Shown here one piece after another: positions 1-13,201 of a stretch of 64,000 bases of DNA. Position numbers and translations under genes: made by a program. Numbering within the stretch: position 1 is the stretch's first letter; every line of letters starts with the position of its first letter. The DNA is from Porogramme epimiltina. Taxonomy: Eukaryota > Basidiomycota > Agaricomycetes > Polyporales > Polyporaceae. The stretch spans positions 30,846-94,845 of the forward strand of contig FTLJ01000249.1 of assembly GCA_900155495.1 (NCBI GenBank). Direction: 5' to 3'. The notes beneath the pieces are model-generated. The model was not told where the DNA came from. It did no database searches and was given only the letters and a program-made list of their open reading frames with translations.

Positions 1-558
1 GAAAACCTCCCTCTCACTCTGCCCACGGGCTTCCTCTCGACTGTCTATTTCTTACTGGACTGATTTCCTCCTGAAATGCGTCTACTGAATGAACAGTCCT
101 AAGACTAGCCTCAAATTTCAGTCGACAAGCCCCGGCACCCCACTTGCCTCCCGACGCCCATCGCCTCTCCCTCGAGTGTCGAAGTATGTGTGTTAAGATT
201 CACTTGCGCATTCTTTTACTTACATAGGCTGTATAGGCCTTATGTGGACCTCCGTGAAGCATGGTTTTCAATACTTCTCAGTGCTTGAAGATGGATGAGT
301 GGGCGTAGGGCTTGTGGGAAAGACCGTGTCAGGTGTGTCCTTGATATCCAGTTTCTGCTCTCAAACCCAGCTTGGCATACGGGGGGAAGGGCCTGGGGAG
401 CATATCTATACCTTCCCTCTTTCTATTTCATCATGCTGTGGTGGTACGTTCCAGGCGGATGCGGTGCCCTACTTACATATCATCTCGGTGATGATCATGA
501 AAATATGCATGCGAACTCGCTCTTCCCGAGTCCTCCTGTCAACCATAACTTTGTGTTG
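1..558. other. Upstream region of first P450 gene
   Basis: I see no supportable gene here. The sequence is mixed in composition with pyrimidine-rich runs, and short open frames show no recognisable motif. It probably holds the promoter of the P450 that starts at 630 and perhaps the tail of a gene outside the window. Confidence 0.4.
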
Positions 559-564
559 TATATA
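559..564 (+). promoter_or_regulatory. TATA-like box of P450 gene
   Basis: A TATATA hexamer lies about 66 bp upstream of the chosen start codon at 630, a usual spacing for a fungal promoter with a short 5' leader. Assigned by position and sequence only. Confidence 0.4.
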
Positions 565-629
565 GACTCCGCATCCGAATAGACCATTTCATCGTATCCC
601 AGCCCCGCCTCTGCGAGTCGCATCCCAAC

Positions 630-3067
630 ATGCCCCTTTCTGACAACCTTCCACAGCTCGCCTTGGTTTCCGTTGCCCTGTATGTCGCCTGGGTCATTCT
701 GCGCCCATTTGTAGTGAAGTCGCCTGTCCACAACATTCCCGGCCCTCCTGCACGCTCTTGGATTGGAGGCAAGCCCCATTTTTCCACCCGCCCGCCCAGG
801 GTTCTAAAAGATACCGCAGGAAACCTCCCCCAGCTGCTATCACCCCGCGATTCATGGACCTGGCGGGACGAAATTGCGCGCGATTATGGGAGAGTAGCTC
901 TTTTGCATGGGCAATTCGGGGTATGTACCCTTGCCCGGTTTACTCGAAGACCTCTAATCCATTCCTCAGGGCACCATGGTGTACACATATGACCCTCGAG
1001 CGTTCCAGTCCATCTTCATCAAAGAGCATGACATATACGAAGAATCGTTAACGTACATCCCATGTCCGTCTGCTCTCCGATATCACTAACGCTGCGCTGC
1101 GCAGGACCATGCGTATGATGCTCGGCCCAGGTCTCTTGGGGACAGGAGGTGCGTGATTTGACCATCTCAGTTTGTGAGAACAAACGTCATGACAGTGTTC
1201 CGAACATTACCAGGCGCACAGCACAAGCGGCAGCGCAAAATGCTCAATCCGGTCTTTTCAGCAAAGCATCTCCGTGAGATGATGCCGTTGTTCTACCAGG
1301 TCGTACACAAGGTGCGCCGTCCGTCTCATAGCCCCTCTCCTTCCACGTTCTTCTGTGCCTCGCGCGGAGCAATCATAGGGCTTCTCGGGTTCACATAGCG
1401 GAGCTGATGTTGATGCTCATTGACATCCTTGCAGGCGCGCGATGCCATCATGGCGCGCGTACTCGCCGCAGCCGCCATTTCCGGCCCGGGCGCGGCGAAG
1501 GAGGGTATTGAGCTCGATATGCTCTCCTGGATGGGGCGGACTACGCTAGAAGTGCTGGGCCAGGCGGGCCTAGGGTACTCATTTGACCCCCTCATCGAAG
1601 ATCGTCCTGATGAGTTCGCGAACGCCGTCAAAGACTTCTTGTATGCACTTCTCTCTTTATCTCTGCTAAATTAATGTTTGTTGACATGGTTGTTTCGGTC
1701 TGTTCAGCCCGCAACTCGCAAATACAATCGTTCTCCGCACCATCCTTCTTCCGCTCATTCGCTCGCAGTTGGGTAGTGCCGCGCTCCGCCGGCGTATCGT
1801 GGAGCTGACACCGCTGAAGACGGTGCAGCGCCTCCGCGAGGTGGCCGATGACTTACATAACCGGTCTGTGCTCATCTTCAACGAGAAGAAGGCAGCGTTG
1901 GAGGGGGGAGATGAGGCGCTGAAACAGCAGATCGGGGAGGGACGCGATGTCATGAGCATCCTACGTGAGTAGAGCCTCGGTGCTGTTATCCAGTTGTGAT
2001 GCTAACGACCCATTGTTGCATGCAGTAAGAGAAAATATGCATGCTTCGGAAGCGGACAAGCTTCCTGACGACGAACTCATCGCTCAGGTGTCGTGCGTCT
2101 ACAATCTTACTGCCCCTTTGACCGGGTCCTAACGAAGTGTGTCTTTTAGCACCATGACCCTAGCCGGCATGGACACCACGGCGAACTCGCTTGCTCGCGT
2201 CCTAGAGCTACTTGCGGACCACCCTGATGCTCAGGAGAAGCTGCGCGAGGAAATTCTAGGCGCAGTGGAGGCAGCAGGTAGCAACACAGTTGACTACGAA
2301 ACGCTCATGGCACTGCCGTATCTCGACGCAGTCTGTCGAGAAACCCTCCGTGTGTGAGTATACTTACCCGCTTCTGTATTTACCCTAAGCTAATCACCAT
2401 TGTAGTAACCCTGGTGTATCCCTACTCGCAAGAGAGTCAGTATTTGGAAGTCCTTCTCGCTACAAACACCCTGCTCACCTATGCTTCAGTCTTGCACAGG
2501 ACACTGTCCTACCGCTCCTTGACCCACTAAGTCTCCGAGATGGCACTTCCGCGTCGACCCTCCCCATGCCCAAGGGCACGCGTGTCGTCCTCGACGTTGC
2601 CGCGTGCAACCGCGACCCGGCGCTCTGGGGACCCGACGCAGCGGAGTGGAGGCCCACGCGTTGGCTTGAGCCGCTCCCTCGCGCGCTTGAAGATGCACGG
2701 GTCCCCGGCGTGTACTCGCACATGATGACGTTTATCGCAGGGCCCAAGGCGTGCATGTGCGTGATCTTGCGTTCCTCTCGCTCTGTACCCCTGACTTACC
2801 ATCTCCATGATGTGTTCACAGCGGGTTCAAGTTCGCACAGGTTGAGATCAGTACGTATCCGCGTGGCTGTCGTGTCTATTTTTGTGCTCACGTTTGATTC
2901 CCCCACCAGAAACCGTGCTCTTTGTGCTCTTGCAACATTTCCGCTTCGAGCCGTCTGGGAAACCCATCTCGTGGAACTATGCGGGGGTACAGTACCCCAC
3001 AGTGCGTGGCCAGTCGGCGGGAGATGCGCCAGAGCTGCCTCTCAAAGTGATAGCGTTGCATCCCTAA
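630..3067 (+). CDS. Cytochrome P450 monooxygenase, 13 exons
   Basis: A haem-thiolate monooxygenase, probably anchored in the endoplasmic reticulum; substrate unknown. Hand splicing gives 13 exons: 630-768, 820-920, 970-1052, 1105-1148, 1196-1311, 1435-1640, 1708-1964, 2026-2092, 2150-2353, 2406-2435, 2490-2756, 2822-2850 and 2910-3067, for 566 residues, a normal fungal P450 length. All phases agree. An N-terminal hydrophobic anchor (about residues 8-25) is followed by the proline-rich hinge PGPPARSWIGG, the I-helix AGMDTT, the K-helix ETLR (ExxR) and the haem loop FIAGPKACIG near the C-terminus with its cysteine ligand. The loop has lysine where most P450s have arginine. The first intron begins with GC rather than GT. 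I cannot assign a CYP family. The gene is convergent with the next one. Confidence 0.88.
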
Positions 3068-3756
3068 GTAGAATGCGGTTGGCAATGTATATACTAGAGG
3101 CTTGCTGGGAGATGGATTCTGTATATATATATATTATATATTATCTCGGAGCAGGTGGAGTTCCGATCAAGGCTCCAGCGTAATCTGCCTGTCTCGAGAC
3201 GCTTTGCGCACCATAGAGGAGTAGATAAATGAGTTTGCGATAGTAGTACACGTCTATAAGGGAATAAATAATAGCAAACCAGTGTGTACAAGGGACGCTG
3301 CGCGGGGATTGGTCGGGTTTTACAAGTCGCGGATATTGGATACACGGTAGTGAGACAAGGGCGGTGTGAGAGAGTGGAAAGAGGTGCGGAATAACGAGCG
3401 GCGTGGGAGAGGGAAGGGGTCGCTATAGTCCGAAAGAGGGTGGAGAGAACACGATTGTTTGGTAGCATAAACCAAAGATCGTCAGAAGAGAAGCGTCGAG
3501 CAAAACGAGCGACATCAGCACTACAGCTGGAGCGAAGCCGGGATAACCTCTGGCAGCAATGCGCAGCCTGGCGGGGTCGGGAAAACGTGTCCCAAAATGG
3601 CAGGGCTGAGAGGAAGGTGCACTCTACGCAAAGCGTCCGCTGATTACTGCTTCCTTGCCCTTCTGAGTGTGCGGGTATGTGTCCTTGAGTATCGGCGAAC
3701 GTCTTGCGCGAGAAGACCCCACGGCACGGTAAGATGCGCGGGGCCCGGCGCAGACG
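3068..3756. other. Convergent 3' intergenic region
   Basis: This lies between the 3' ends of the P450 (+) and the coiled-coil gene (-). It holds an AT run near 3121-3142 and AATAAA-like words near 3264, consistent with transcript ends. No gene seen. Confidence 0.4.
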
Positions 3757-5127
3757 TTAGTGGGCCTTGATCGCCGTGGCCCCGCTAGACGCGCGCACGA
3801 CGGGTCGGTGGAAGAGAAGCCCCGCCGCCGAGGAAGGATGCGTCTTCGCAGGAAGCACAGGGACCAGGACCGCCTCCGTCGTGTGTAAGCATTCTGGCAG
3901 AGCGTGCGAGTGCGACGCGAGCGCGAGCATCTGTGGACAAACGTTGACGGAGCCGCGTCAGGCCCGAACTCTAACCCAGACCATCACTGCGCGCGGGGGG
4001 AAACGCACCTTCCGCCTGAGCGCGTCAACCTCGGCATGCAGAGCCGCTGCGCGCTCTTCCGCCGCATGGCGCGCGGTGCGCTCGTGCTCCGCCTCGACGA
4101 GCGCGGCGACGTACACCGCGCGCTCGTCACGGAAGCGCCGGAGCGCGCGTGTGAGGCGCGCCTCCACGTCTGCGAGCTTACTCGCGAACGCGTCGCGCAA
4201 GCGTAGGTGCTCTGCGTGCACGTCCACGTCCTTCATGACGTCGAAGAAGAACGCGAAGCGGCCCGCGCGCGGGGGTTGTGTGGCGCGCGGGTGCTCCTCG
4301 TCGTCCGTGGCGTATTCCTCCGTATCGCTGTCCGAGTCGGGCGCGAAGGACTTGCAAGGGTCGGAGAAGATGTAGGGATAGGGAGGCTTCTCGCGGGGTT
4401 TGAGGTCGGGGCCGGGGCTTAGGCCAATGCCGTGCGCTGGGTCGATGGTGAGCCCGAGGGCGTGCCCGCCGATTCGCGCTAGCTTCCATCCAAACTCTAG
4501 GGCGCTTGTGAAGGAAAAGCAAGAGCGGTTCTTGGGGCGAGGGTTCTTTGGCTTGGTGGCGTATACCGGGGGAGGGTGCGGTTGGAGGAAGCGGTAGATC
4601 ATGGCAGAGTACCAATAGCACTGGTGGTATACGAGGTGGTACATCGGCGCCGCCTCCGAGAGCACGAGCGCTGCCGCGATGAGCCGATGGATAGGCTGTG
4701 GTGGGTACAACTCGGCGGTGTGAATCGCATGTTGCGCGAGCTCGTCGTATGCACCGGGGTCGTAGACGTGGCAGCGGTCGGCGGCGGGGATCTTCGAAGG
4801 CAATGTCGCGTGTGAGCCGCCCGCGAGCATAAGGAAGAGCCCGTCGAAGCCGTGAGTCGTCGTGAGCTGGATGGTGCGGTCGGCCATGATGACGCCGACA
4901 TCGGTGCGGGAAGGATCGTCCACGCGCGCGACGTGTGCGAGGAGGTATTCGTGCCCGGCTACCTCATGCGCCCTCTTGCAGAAGGTGATTTTGTGGATGA
5001 CATACTGGCCCAGGTTGCGGGAGGCATAGTGCTCGCAGTAGTCGTGCAGGAGGTGCTGAAACGTGATGAGGACTTCCTTTTCGCCATTGGTGATAAGCTG
5101 GCAAAGCTTGGGGGAGGGGGTGGACAT
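3757..5127 (-). CDS. Uncharacterised protein with C-terminal coiled coil
   Basis: Function not recognised. Two exons read on the minus strand, 5127-4009 and 3930-3757, giving about 430 residues. The first exon starts MSTPSPKLCQLITNG and is an open frame of more than 370 codons. It contains a cysteine/histidine/tyrosine-rich middle, an acidic stretch with DSDSDTEEYATDDEE, and from about residue 300 a long Arg/Glu/Ala heptad-like region that should form a coiled coil. Without splicing the frame runs into a short basic tail. A GTGCGT donor at 4008 and a CCACAG acceptor at 3931 remove 78 bp in phase 0 and add an open exon of 57 codons ending in TAA. I prefer the spliced form but transcript data would decide. 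Codon use is GC-rich like the P450s, unlike the AT-richer membrane-protein copies. Confidence 0.65.
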
Positions 5128-7060
5128 GTAGAGATCGGACGCGCTAGCCTGCGCAGGGTGCGGCTGAAGGAGGGGGGCTGGATGCAGGCCTGGAGTGGGC
5201 AGTCAAGACCACGGCCCGTTTGTAGGGTTGGGCGGCCGGACGCAAATCGCCTATGATTGATGTCAATCCCTAGAAAGTGTGGTAAGACTTAAACACGGGC
5301 ATACTAAGGCATGCGCGTCAGAGAGATGAGATATTCTCTAGAAGCAGAACACCACGAGGGCAACGTGCGTGATTATGATTGCCAGCACTGACTCAAGGGC
5401 AGTGGGCGGGGGAGCGAGCACCTCCTTGGGGTGAGCCTGCTCGATGACAGTTTGATGACGGTTGATGCTAGAGAAGGAGCAAGCAATGGGATCAGCTTTC
5501 CCATGACATGGAGGATATGTAACTCCGGACTTGTCTCGTAAGGCGGAAATTGTTCTATCATCACGCCGCCCCAGAAAGCCCAGACTCTTCGTCGTTGTTC
5601 CGTGACTATTGCCAACAAGGGGTACGGAGAGGGCTGGGGCTCTGCCCGTGCGCCGGGATATGATCCTGCGTCTCTGAACAGGGTTCGCTGTCCTCGACAC
5701 AGGAAGCGGGGCTCTATCTCCGTAAGCCGGAAGTTAAGTCTGAAGTGGACGTAAGGTGTGTCATTGTCAAACTTCAGACAGGCGCGGAGAAACCACACAT
5801 TCATGACATAAGATCAGATGCTCTGCAAAACTATCATGTTCAGCCCGATGAGCATCTTACTGAGACCGAGCTGACTCGCCGAGTAGTATCATCTTGAGCG
5901 CTGCAATATTTGCGCAGCCTTCGACTAAGCCGCTCGCCTGGTGTTTAGCACGACGAAGACAGACTACGGAGATCGCACGGCGGCATGCCCCGCTGGGATC
6001 TTGATGCCGGCGGCGCTGTTGCGTAGTCGAAGGCGTGGATTTGCACACGCGGGCGCGTCGGCCACCGACCCGATGGCTGTTGAGGTGAGGCCGGGTGGAG
6101 CCTGCGCACTAAGTAGAGCGCGACAGCTGGCGCGATCAGGTGTGTCGCAGCCCGAGTCAGCCGTCGGCAGCCTCCATCGGTTTCCTTTTCTGGCGGTCAT
6201 CATATTGGGCGCCAACGAGTCCATCACTCGTCCACTCGCCTCCACCGCCTCCCTCTCGCGTATCGAGGCATGAAATGGTGTGGTCTTGTGCGGTCGCATT
6301 AGCTCAACGTCCGGGGGGACACAAATATCTCACAGACCGGGCCGGACATGGGCGGTGATCTCTTCAGCTGTGCCGCAACAGGGACGAAGGAAGCTGATGG
6401 AACGTAGGCAGCAACCTTCTGCTGTGAGGGACAGCTCAGACCAAGTGGTTTCCATTTCAGCACCCGAATACTCCCATGGTCCGGACTCAATGTAAAACGC
6501 GCATCGCGCGGCCGGGAACAATCATCGCTAATGGACAGCGCTGACGGGGGCACCGCCATCTGCCGGGGATAATGCGTGAGAGATCTGTGCACATCCCGCA
6601 TGTGCGCCATGCGCCGCTTGGTGTGTCCGCATGAGAATACGCGAGTCGGGAGCTCGACTGTCAGGCAAACACCTCCGAGCGCCACCACAGGAACGGTAAA
6701 AAGTATGACAATGCGGGTGATACAGGATCATGATGCCCCACGGGCTTCGATTCCTCGTGATCTTGACAGTGGTGATTGCGGCGGCGAACGTGTATCCTGG
6801 GTCATAGGATGGAGGGCGTGGCGACTTGTAGCGCTACGGCGCCGATGATCAACGTTAGATGCACCTGGTACACGTTATGGGGTAGCTCAGAGCGTTACGC
6901 GGTCGGGCACGTCGAGACATAGAAATATCATAAATAAATTGATACACGAGTCAGAGCTCTACCACAATAGTACACGGCACACAGATGACTGAGCCTGAAA
7001 ATACACTGTCCGTCTCCCAAGCCCTCCCAAATAAACAAAATCTGGCAAAAACAGGCTAAG
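5128..7060. other. Long intergenic region, no gene identified
   Basis: GC-rich sequence with several overlapping open frames on both strands, the longest about 140 codons on the minus strand at 5373-5804. None shows a domain, a start context or a credible splice chain. The proximal part should be the promoter of the coiled-coil gene; the distal part is the 3' flank of gene A. Confidence 0.35.
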
Positions 7061-9137
7061 CTAAACCGCGAACGAGCTGTCCTTGTGCATGTCTCCGCCT
7101 GGTGCCCAGCGCCCGTCCGCACCGACGTCCTGCGAAGCGCCCTCCGAGCCCATCTGCTTGAGCTCGTACACGGTGTCGTCGACAGTCGTGATGCGATTTC
7201 GCGACACAGTGACGGAGACGGAGTGCCCGACTGCGGAGCCGGCCGTCGCGTTCCCGCTGTAGCCGAACGGCGAGGACGTCGAGTTTTTGTACAAGTGCAC
7301 GTCGCCCGCACTCGCGAGGGCCTGGCGCGAGTTGAGTCTGTGGAAGGGGGCGCGGTGAGCGGGTGAGCGGGAGGGTGCGATCAGAGAGGAGGGGACATAC
7401 GCAGCCAAAAGAGTATTAGCGTAGACTGCGAAGGCGGGATCAGCTTGATGCGGGGAAGAGCGGGGGCGGGGGCGGAGACTTACGCTTCGTTCCAGGAATG
7501 GCAAAGCCGATGTAGATAAGGTCGGCAGGAATGATGAAGGCCTAAGGCGCCGAGATTAGCACGCGTACCCTGCTGGCAACGCCGGGCAATACGTACGAAG
7601 AGTAGCGACAAGAGGTTGAAGATGCCAGTGACGAGCCCCGTGTTGATGGAGTACATGATCATGATGTCGATCATAGAGTCCGTGCTATACATGTAACCGA
7701 AGCGGTCAGCGCGATCCACAGAAGACGAAGTCAAACAGCAGACGATCGGCACGAAGACAACTTACCGCTGAATACCAGTGCGGCTCTGGCGAAGCACGAA
7801 GATGAGCACCGCTGTCAGGAGAATGTCGGCGGTGACGGCCATCGTAGATCCCGTCGAGACGAGCCACTGTCAACAGATGTCTGTTGAGCTTTAGAATCCG
7901 TGATTGTGATAGTTGACTTACCGTGAACTTCTTGAAGCCCGCGAAAGTCGGGATTTCGAAACTAGTGACGTGCCCGCGCTAGAATTAGCGGGAGGCATTA
8001 CATTAGTGATAGTGAGGTGGTGGCGTACGCTTTTGTCGTGGCCGCTGCAGAGGTGTGTGAGACAAATGACGAGAACATAGCGGAACCATGGCGTACCGAT
8101 GAAAAAGCCTGCGGAGACCAGCAAAGACGCTGCATTCAGTGATTTTCATCACATAACGGAGGTTGTAGTCTCACCCATTTCCAACATGCACAGAATACCC
8201 TAGCCATTACACATTCAGCGGCGCTCTCTACTTGTTCTGAAAGACCGAAGCTCACCGCAAAGATTACCAGGACGCGATAACGAGTCTTGCCGACTTAAGT
8301 CGCTAATGAGGAACAACGTCGGGAAGCGGTTCGAGGGAAAGACGCACGCTTGAACACACGTCGTGCAAAGAAGCTGAGAAACAGTTTACGTTATCCAAGG
8401 TGAATTTCGCTGAAATATAAGGCAAACTTTACCTCTGTGAGGTAATCATAACCACTCCCTGCGCGCGGGTGTTGCGTTAGTCTTGTGACGCCTCCCATCA
8501 GGCTCATCTACTCACCGAAACTGTAGGGAATAGCTGTTGGGCCTATGAGCAATCGGAGTCACTGGAGATCGAGCCGATACAACTCACGTTGATAGACCAC
8601 ATGCCAAGGAGGAGGTTTTGCGGCTTGAAGTAATTGGTGACCAGATACCAGTAGCTATGAAATAGGGTGAGTTCACACACGCTTGAGTGGGAGGGACATG
8701 CGTACCACACATGAATGCTCATAGCGGATGTGACAGCATCAAGGAGCCTTGAAAACGGAGAGTAATGAGTCGGAGGGAAAACTTTACGTTGGATATGACG
8801 AACACTACGATAGAAACCTGCGTTACGAAAGCATCCGTAAGCACAGCGGAGAGTTGTGGTCGCCCAAAGCGCACTCACCAAAGCTTTCAGAATCACAGGG
8901 TCGTTCGGGTACATACGCGAGTACCGATACGACTGGTGAAGCGTGACGCCGAACAGTCTGTAATGTGTAAAGCGCGGTCAACAACAGTGCTTTCCTCAAC
9001 GACGGCGCGATCACTCACATGAGCCCGAGGAATGTCCCCAAGAGCACCGCACCGAACGTGTTGTCCAGCGCAGGGACCGGCGGGAGGAGCGAGAACGGGT
9101 CGACCGGGGTGGTAGTGTTGGTCGCGTTGGCCGCCAT
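7061..9137 (-). CDS. DUF6534-type multi-pass membrane protein (copy A)
   Basis: Integral membrane protein of unknown function. I reconstructed 18 exons from ATG at 9137 to TAG at 7061-7063. After the N-terminus MAANATNTTTPVDPF come hallmarks shared by all copies in this window: DNTFGAVLLGTFLGL, FGVTLHQSYRYSR, LLDAVTSAMSIHVCYWYLV, SFFARRVFK, the late membrane helix with ADILLTAVLIFVLRQSR, YSINTG and LYANTLLAALNSR. Micro-exons of 14 bp, 12 bp (GCTTTTTCATCG) and 16 bp (CGGCCACGACAAAAGC) keep the frame. The hydrophilic C-tail of about 90 residues (SVSVTVSRNRITTVDD) is longer than in most paralogues. Composition is GC-rich like the host genes, so this may be the least decayed copy. No frame break was found. 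Family name is from memory; splice sites were not confirmed by transcripts. Confidence 0.82.
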
Positions 9138-10983
9138 GGTTAGAAAAGTAATGTCTTGGCACTTTCGCGGGGTATCCGGGGAAAGGCACGCTGGACGGCA
9201 CCCTACGGGCGTCCGAGCGATAAGTAGGAGAAAGAAAGGAAGGGGGAGGAGGGGAGGGGCGGCGGGGGCGCAGACGGGGGACGCCGGCGGGGCCTAAGAT
9301 ATGATATGGGCACCGAGGGCGCATCGGAGTGATCTTGCTGAAAAGATGGCCCCGGGGTTCCAGGGTCGGAAATCTTGCCGCTCCTGGAGCGCACGGGGAT
9401 ACGCTCGACGGAGGCTGTTTGCGGTCCATGTCCGAGCGTCTGGATCCAAGTCGGGTGGGCGCACGGAACTGGGCGCCCATCGATAGGTTTGCCGCCGACA
9501 GCCGCGGCACGGCGGAAACAACACAGCGCTCGGGTACTCCCCCGGACGGGCGGTGCACCGAAGCAGCCCTCGGTGTTGGTTTGATGGGCGGATGCCAGAT
9601 TCACACCGGGATTACGGACACTGCGCAGCACCACCCGAAGCGACGTCCTGGATCCTCTCTTTAGACAAAGTAGCGTGCAACGATATCGTTCAAGAGGTGA
9701 TCATACCTCAGTTCGAGTACCTTGAAAGCCAGGGTGGAGAGTAAAAGCATCATACGTGCTTAACAGCAGCGTGTCACGAGGGTGCCGTGCCCTCCTGTAC
9801 TCCGAGCTGAGTTTGGGGAAAAGGAGGGGTATCAGAAGGCGGAATGCGCCACAAGAAAGGCTGCCCTATATTGGGACGTACCTCTCCCAGAGGGAGGAGA
9901 AAATGACATCTGAAGTGTTTGCCGATCTCTCCACTTCTTGTTGGTATCAGCAAGATCGTCCAGGCCGCCCAAAGTGCTCATACATGTTCTCACCGCCGTT
10001 GGCCTGACAGTGGCTTCTCGGAACATCAAAAAAGCGTTGCACAGGTGATGATAGGACTGGTGGGCGCGCTTATATGCTGTTTGTCTCCTTGTGTTCAGAG
10101 AGGAAATGAGGTGAGGTAGAGCAACGGGTGGTTTGGACTCGCAACAGAGACGAGATGTCAAGAAAGAGTGCCATGAAGGTGGTGGTTGAGTCGTTCATGG
10201 CGGAACCAGCACAAGCGACGACGAGGTCGAGGCCATGCGATGGTGTCACCGGCTATTTCCGTTTAAGGAACCGGCCCGCCCCCAGTCCCCGGATCAACAC
10301 CGGGCCGCTCGGGGGTCGCCCTCAGGCTTTGCTCTGGATCATCCACGGTATGAGAGGCGTCCGCACCATATGGCCGCATACTCCGCACTGAGAACGAGCC
10401 CCTGGTGCTGCACTGTTGGTCGCGCAGAAGCTGACGTGGGGTGTTAATTGTAGCTCTAGGTACATGCGCATGTGCCCAGGCACCCCCGAATCGCTGAAAT
10501 TCGATATCAACGAGGGACAGAAGTTCTGTCTGAGTCCTCGCGGATTAATTCGCTGGTCGCAGAAGCACAGGCGCGGCTCCATCGCAGTCTCCTCCGCCGG
10601 CACGATTCACAGGATGCGCGAAGCCGCGAGTTGCCAACAATGATAACATACGTACCCTTGTGTGCCCCCATCGTTGCAGTGAAAGAAGCGCAGTCGCCGC
10701 TTGACAGATGTTCTTCGCACAGGCTCTGATCACCGGACCAATAGACTTGCTCCTAGAAACCCGTCCTCAGCTTGCGAATGGTCGTACCTGGCCGCCAGGA
10801 CGGACGTAGAGTGGTGTTTTCACGATACGGCCAGGACCACCCCGTGCCAGGTAGCGCGTAATGACTACGTGTACTCGTTTCAAGACGCTCGTGCTACTTC
10901 TGCCGACAAATAACTTAGTTGAGTCTAATCTCTTTACAAAAAAGGAACCATGTTTGCCTCTCTATGCACTCCCTGCGAACAAT
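9138..10983. other. Intergenic region between copy A and second P450
   Basis: Holds the promoter of copy A (a pyrimidine-rich stretch on the coding strand just upstream of 9137) and the 3' flank of the second P450. Several short open frames in 9.2-10.9 kb lack domains or consistent splicing. Nothing else identified. Confidence 0.35.
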
Positions 10984-13201
10984 CTAACTGGAGATCCTCT
11001 CGAACATGGGATCGAGGTCGACCCCCGCGCGGCGCACGTAGCGCATCCGGAGCGGACGCGCGAACATCGTCGTGCGCATGTTCATCATCCCTGCGTAGAA
11101 CGCGTCCGGGTCGAAGCCAGGCTCGAACTCCATGTCGTATGCGAGCACGAGGCGCGCGAGCGTCGCGCGCATCTCGTGGTAGGCAAGCGCCTTGCCGATG
11201 CACCCGTGCGGACCTGGGTGAGGTAAAATGGCGATCAATGTAGGGACCGGACGCACGGGAGGCGGGGCAGGGGGCGTACCGTAGGAGAAGGAAGCGAGGA
11301 CGGCCTTGTTCGTCTTCGTGTCGGGCCCAAGGCCGCCGGGTGTCCAGCGCTCTGGACGGAACGCCTGCCAGAGCGGTGGTTGTGGTCAGCGCTGATACGC
11401 GTCGTGCAAGGACAGCCTGCTCACCAGCGGCTCCGGGTAGAAGTTCTCCTCGCTCGTCTGCTGGGAGTGCGCGGCAAGCGCGACAATGGTGCCAGCCGGC
11501 ACGCTCCGCCCCGAAATCACGGCGCCGCCCTCGGGGACCACACGTGGGAGGAAGTAGGGCGATCCGAGGCGCAGGATCTCGTTCACGATGCCGTTGAGGA
11601 GGGGGAGGGCGCTGAGCGCGGAGAAGGGCATGGGGCCGAGCGGGTCGCCCGGGAAGGCCGCCGCGAGCTCGGCGCGGAGTTGGTGTAGGTAGGTGGGATA
11701 GAGGGTGAGGAAGTAGCAGGCGAGGGAGAGCATCGTCGCTGTGTTGTCGTAGCCTGCGAGAATGCCGACCATAGCGTCGCGCGCGAGATCTGGCTCTCTC
11801 AGGCCAGCATCGATCTGCGATATGTTAGCATTTATTGGAGTTGTCGTGAAAAATATGCGTACCAAGTACGAGACTAGGTCTCGGAAGGTGTGAGGCTCCT
11901 TCTGGTTGATTCTGGTGTGGGCCATCTCCGTCCCTAGCTTGAACAGGAAGTGAAGGTCGCGCGTGGTGGGAATGTACCACAGGATGTCGAACAACCAGGG
12001 GCTCTGTCCGAAACTTCGAACGAACGTCAGGCGGAGTGTGCAAAATGGAAGTAACAAATGCGCGCACCTATCCTGTGCTACTATGGCAAGTTTTCCTGTG
12101 TAGACGACTTCTAGAGGATCTCCGTTCTTGATCATGTCCTGCAACAAAGACGCGTTGGTTTTGAGGAAGAATCAACGCGAAGGAAACCCCTTACAAAATT
12201 GTTGCATGCTCCAAAGACGACATCTGCCTGTGACATCAAGTCAGCACATTGCTCGAAACGTACCACTCAGATTCAACTTACTGCAAAGTCGTGCGCCCAG
12301 TGCCAAAAGGCCTCGATGACGTCAACGTAGCCCTTGTTTTCTTCCCGATTCTGGCGTTTCTCCAGGGCCTGGAGGAGCTCCCAAGTGCGCTTCTCCAAAA
12401 CTGGGGCAAGGTCCGCAACGCTGTCGTGCGCGCAACCCTGTCAGCTCCACGACGCCATATCAAGTACGAAGTCTAGAACGGAACGCACCTGTTCGTAGTA
12501 AACATGGGACCCCACGTGCGCTTGCGCTCACGATGAAGCTCCTTTGAGTTCTCAGCCGAGTTCTTGAAGAACAGCGCGATGACGTCGTCGTGGTTCGGGA
12601 AGCGGTACGACTCGCTCTTCTCCATCGTTTGATACAGCGCGGTCGCACTCGGGGTGTTGATCGAGAGGACGTTGGGGCCTGTTGATCCCACATCATGGCC
12701 ACGGGTCAGTCAGCAGCTCTCACCCGGAGACAGGACTGAATGGCGAACCAAGGCGGACGAACGGCCCGTAACGTTCGTGCAGCTTCCCGAAGAGAACGTG
12801 TCGGAAACCCTTGAGGGAGACGGCCGTTAACCACAGGCTGCTGATCCTGCATACTATTGGGCCGGGGTAGGAGGAGAGAGGGTGCCATGGAGAGAGGCGG
12901 TAGGCGACCGTGGTGGATGCGAGTGTGACGAAGTACGTTGCGGCGATGGCTGAAGCCGACTTGAAGGGGGTAGCTTCCAAGCCGAGAGCGGGGAGGTAGC
13001 GAGCTGCCGTGTAAAGGACGCAGAATGCGCCGGTGTAGGCAGCGAGGGCGAGGTCGCCTCGGACGGTGTGTCTGTTGAGAAACAGCCAGGAGCACTGTAA
13101 ACCTTGAGTGAGCGACGGTGACGCACAAGCGAGGTGATACGCACCACGCCGGCGACACTTGCGATGCATAGAGAGGCGTCAAAATGCGAGAGTTTGTCCA
13201 T
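10984..13201 (-). CDS. Cytochrome P450 monooxygenase, second gene
   Basis: Haem-thiolate monooxygenase, probably ER-bound, substrate unknown. Ten exons from ATG at 13201 to TAG at 10984-10986. The N-terminus is unusually hydrophobic, with two to three possible membrane segments in the first 100 residues (MDKLSHFDASLCIASVAG, then LALAAYTGAFCVLY, then SAIAATYFVTLASTTVAY). The hinge SYPGP follows. Further motifs are the I-helix AGYDNTATM, the K-helix NEILRL (ExxR), FRPERW, and the haem loop FSYGPHGCIGKALA with histidine in the usual arginine position. All intron phases match; an intron splits the haem loop between Tyr and Gly. This P450 and the one at 630 look unrelated beyond the fold, so this is not a tandem pair. 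CYP family not assigned. Confidence 0.86.

Noticed and set aside
5373..5804. 143-codon minus-strand open frame
   Set aside because: Overlaps another frame of similar length, with no recognisable domain, no promoter and no splice continuation.
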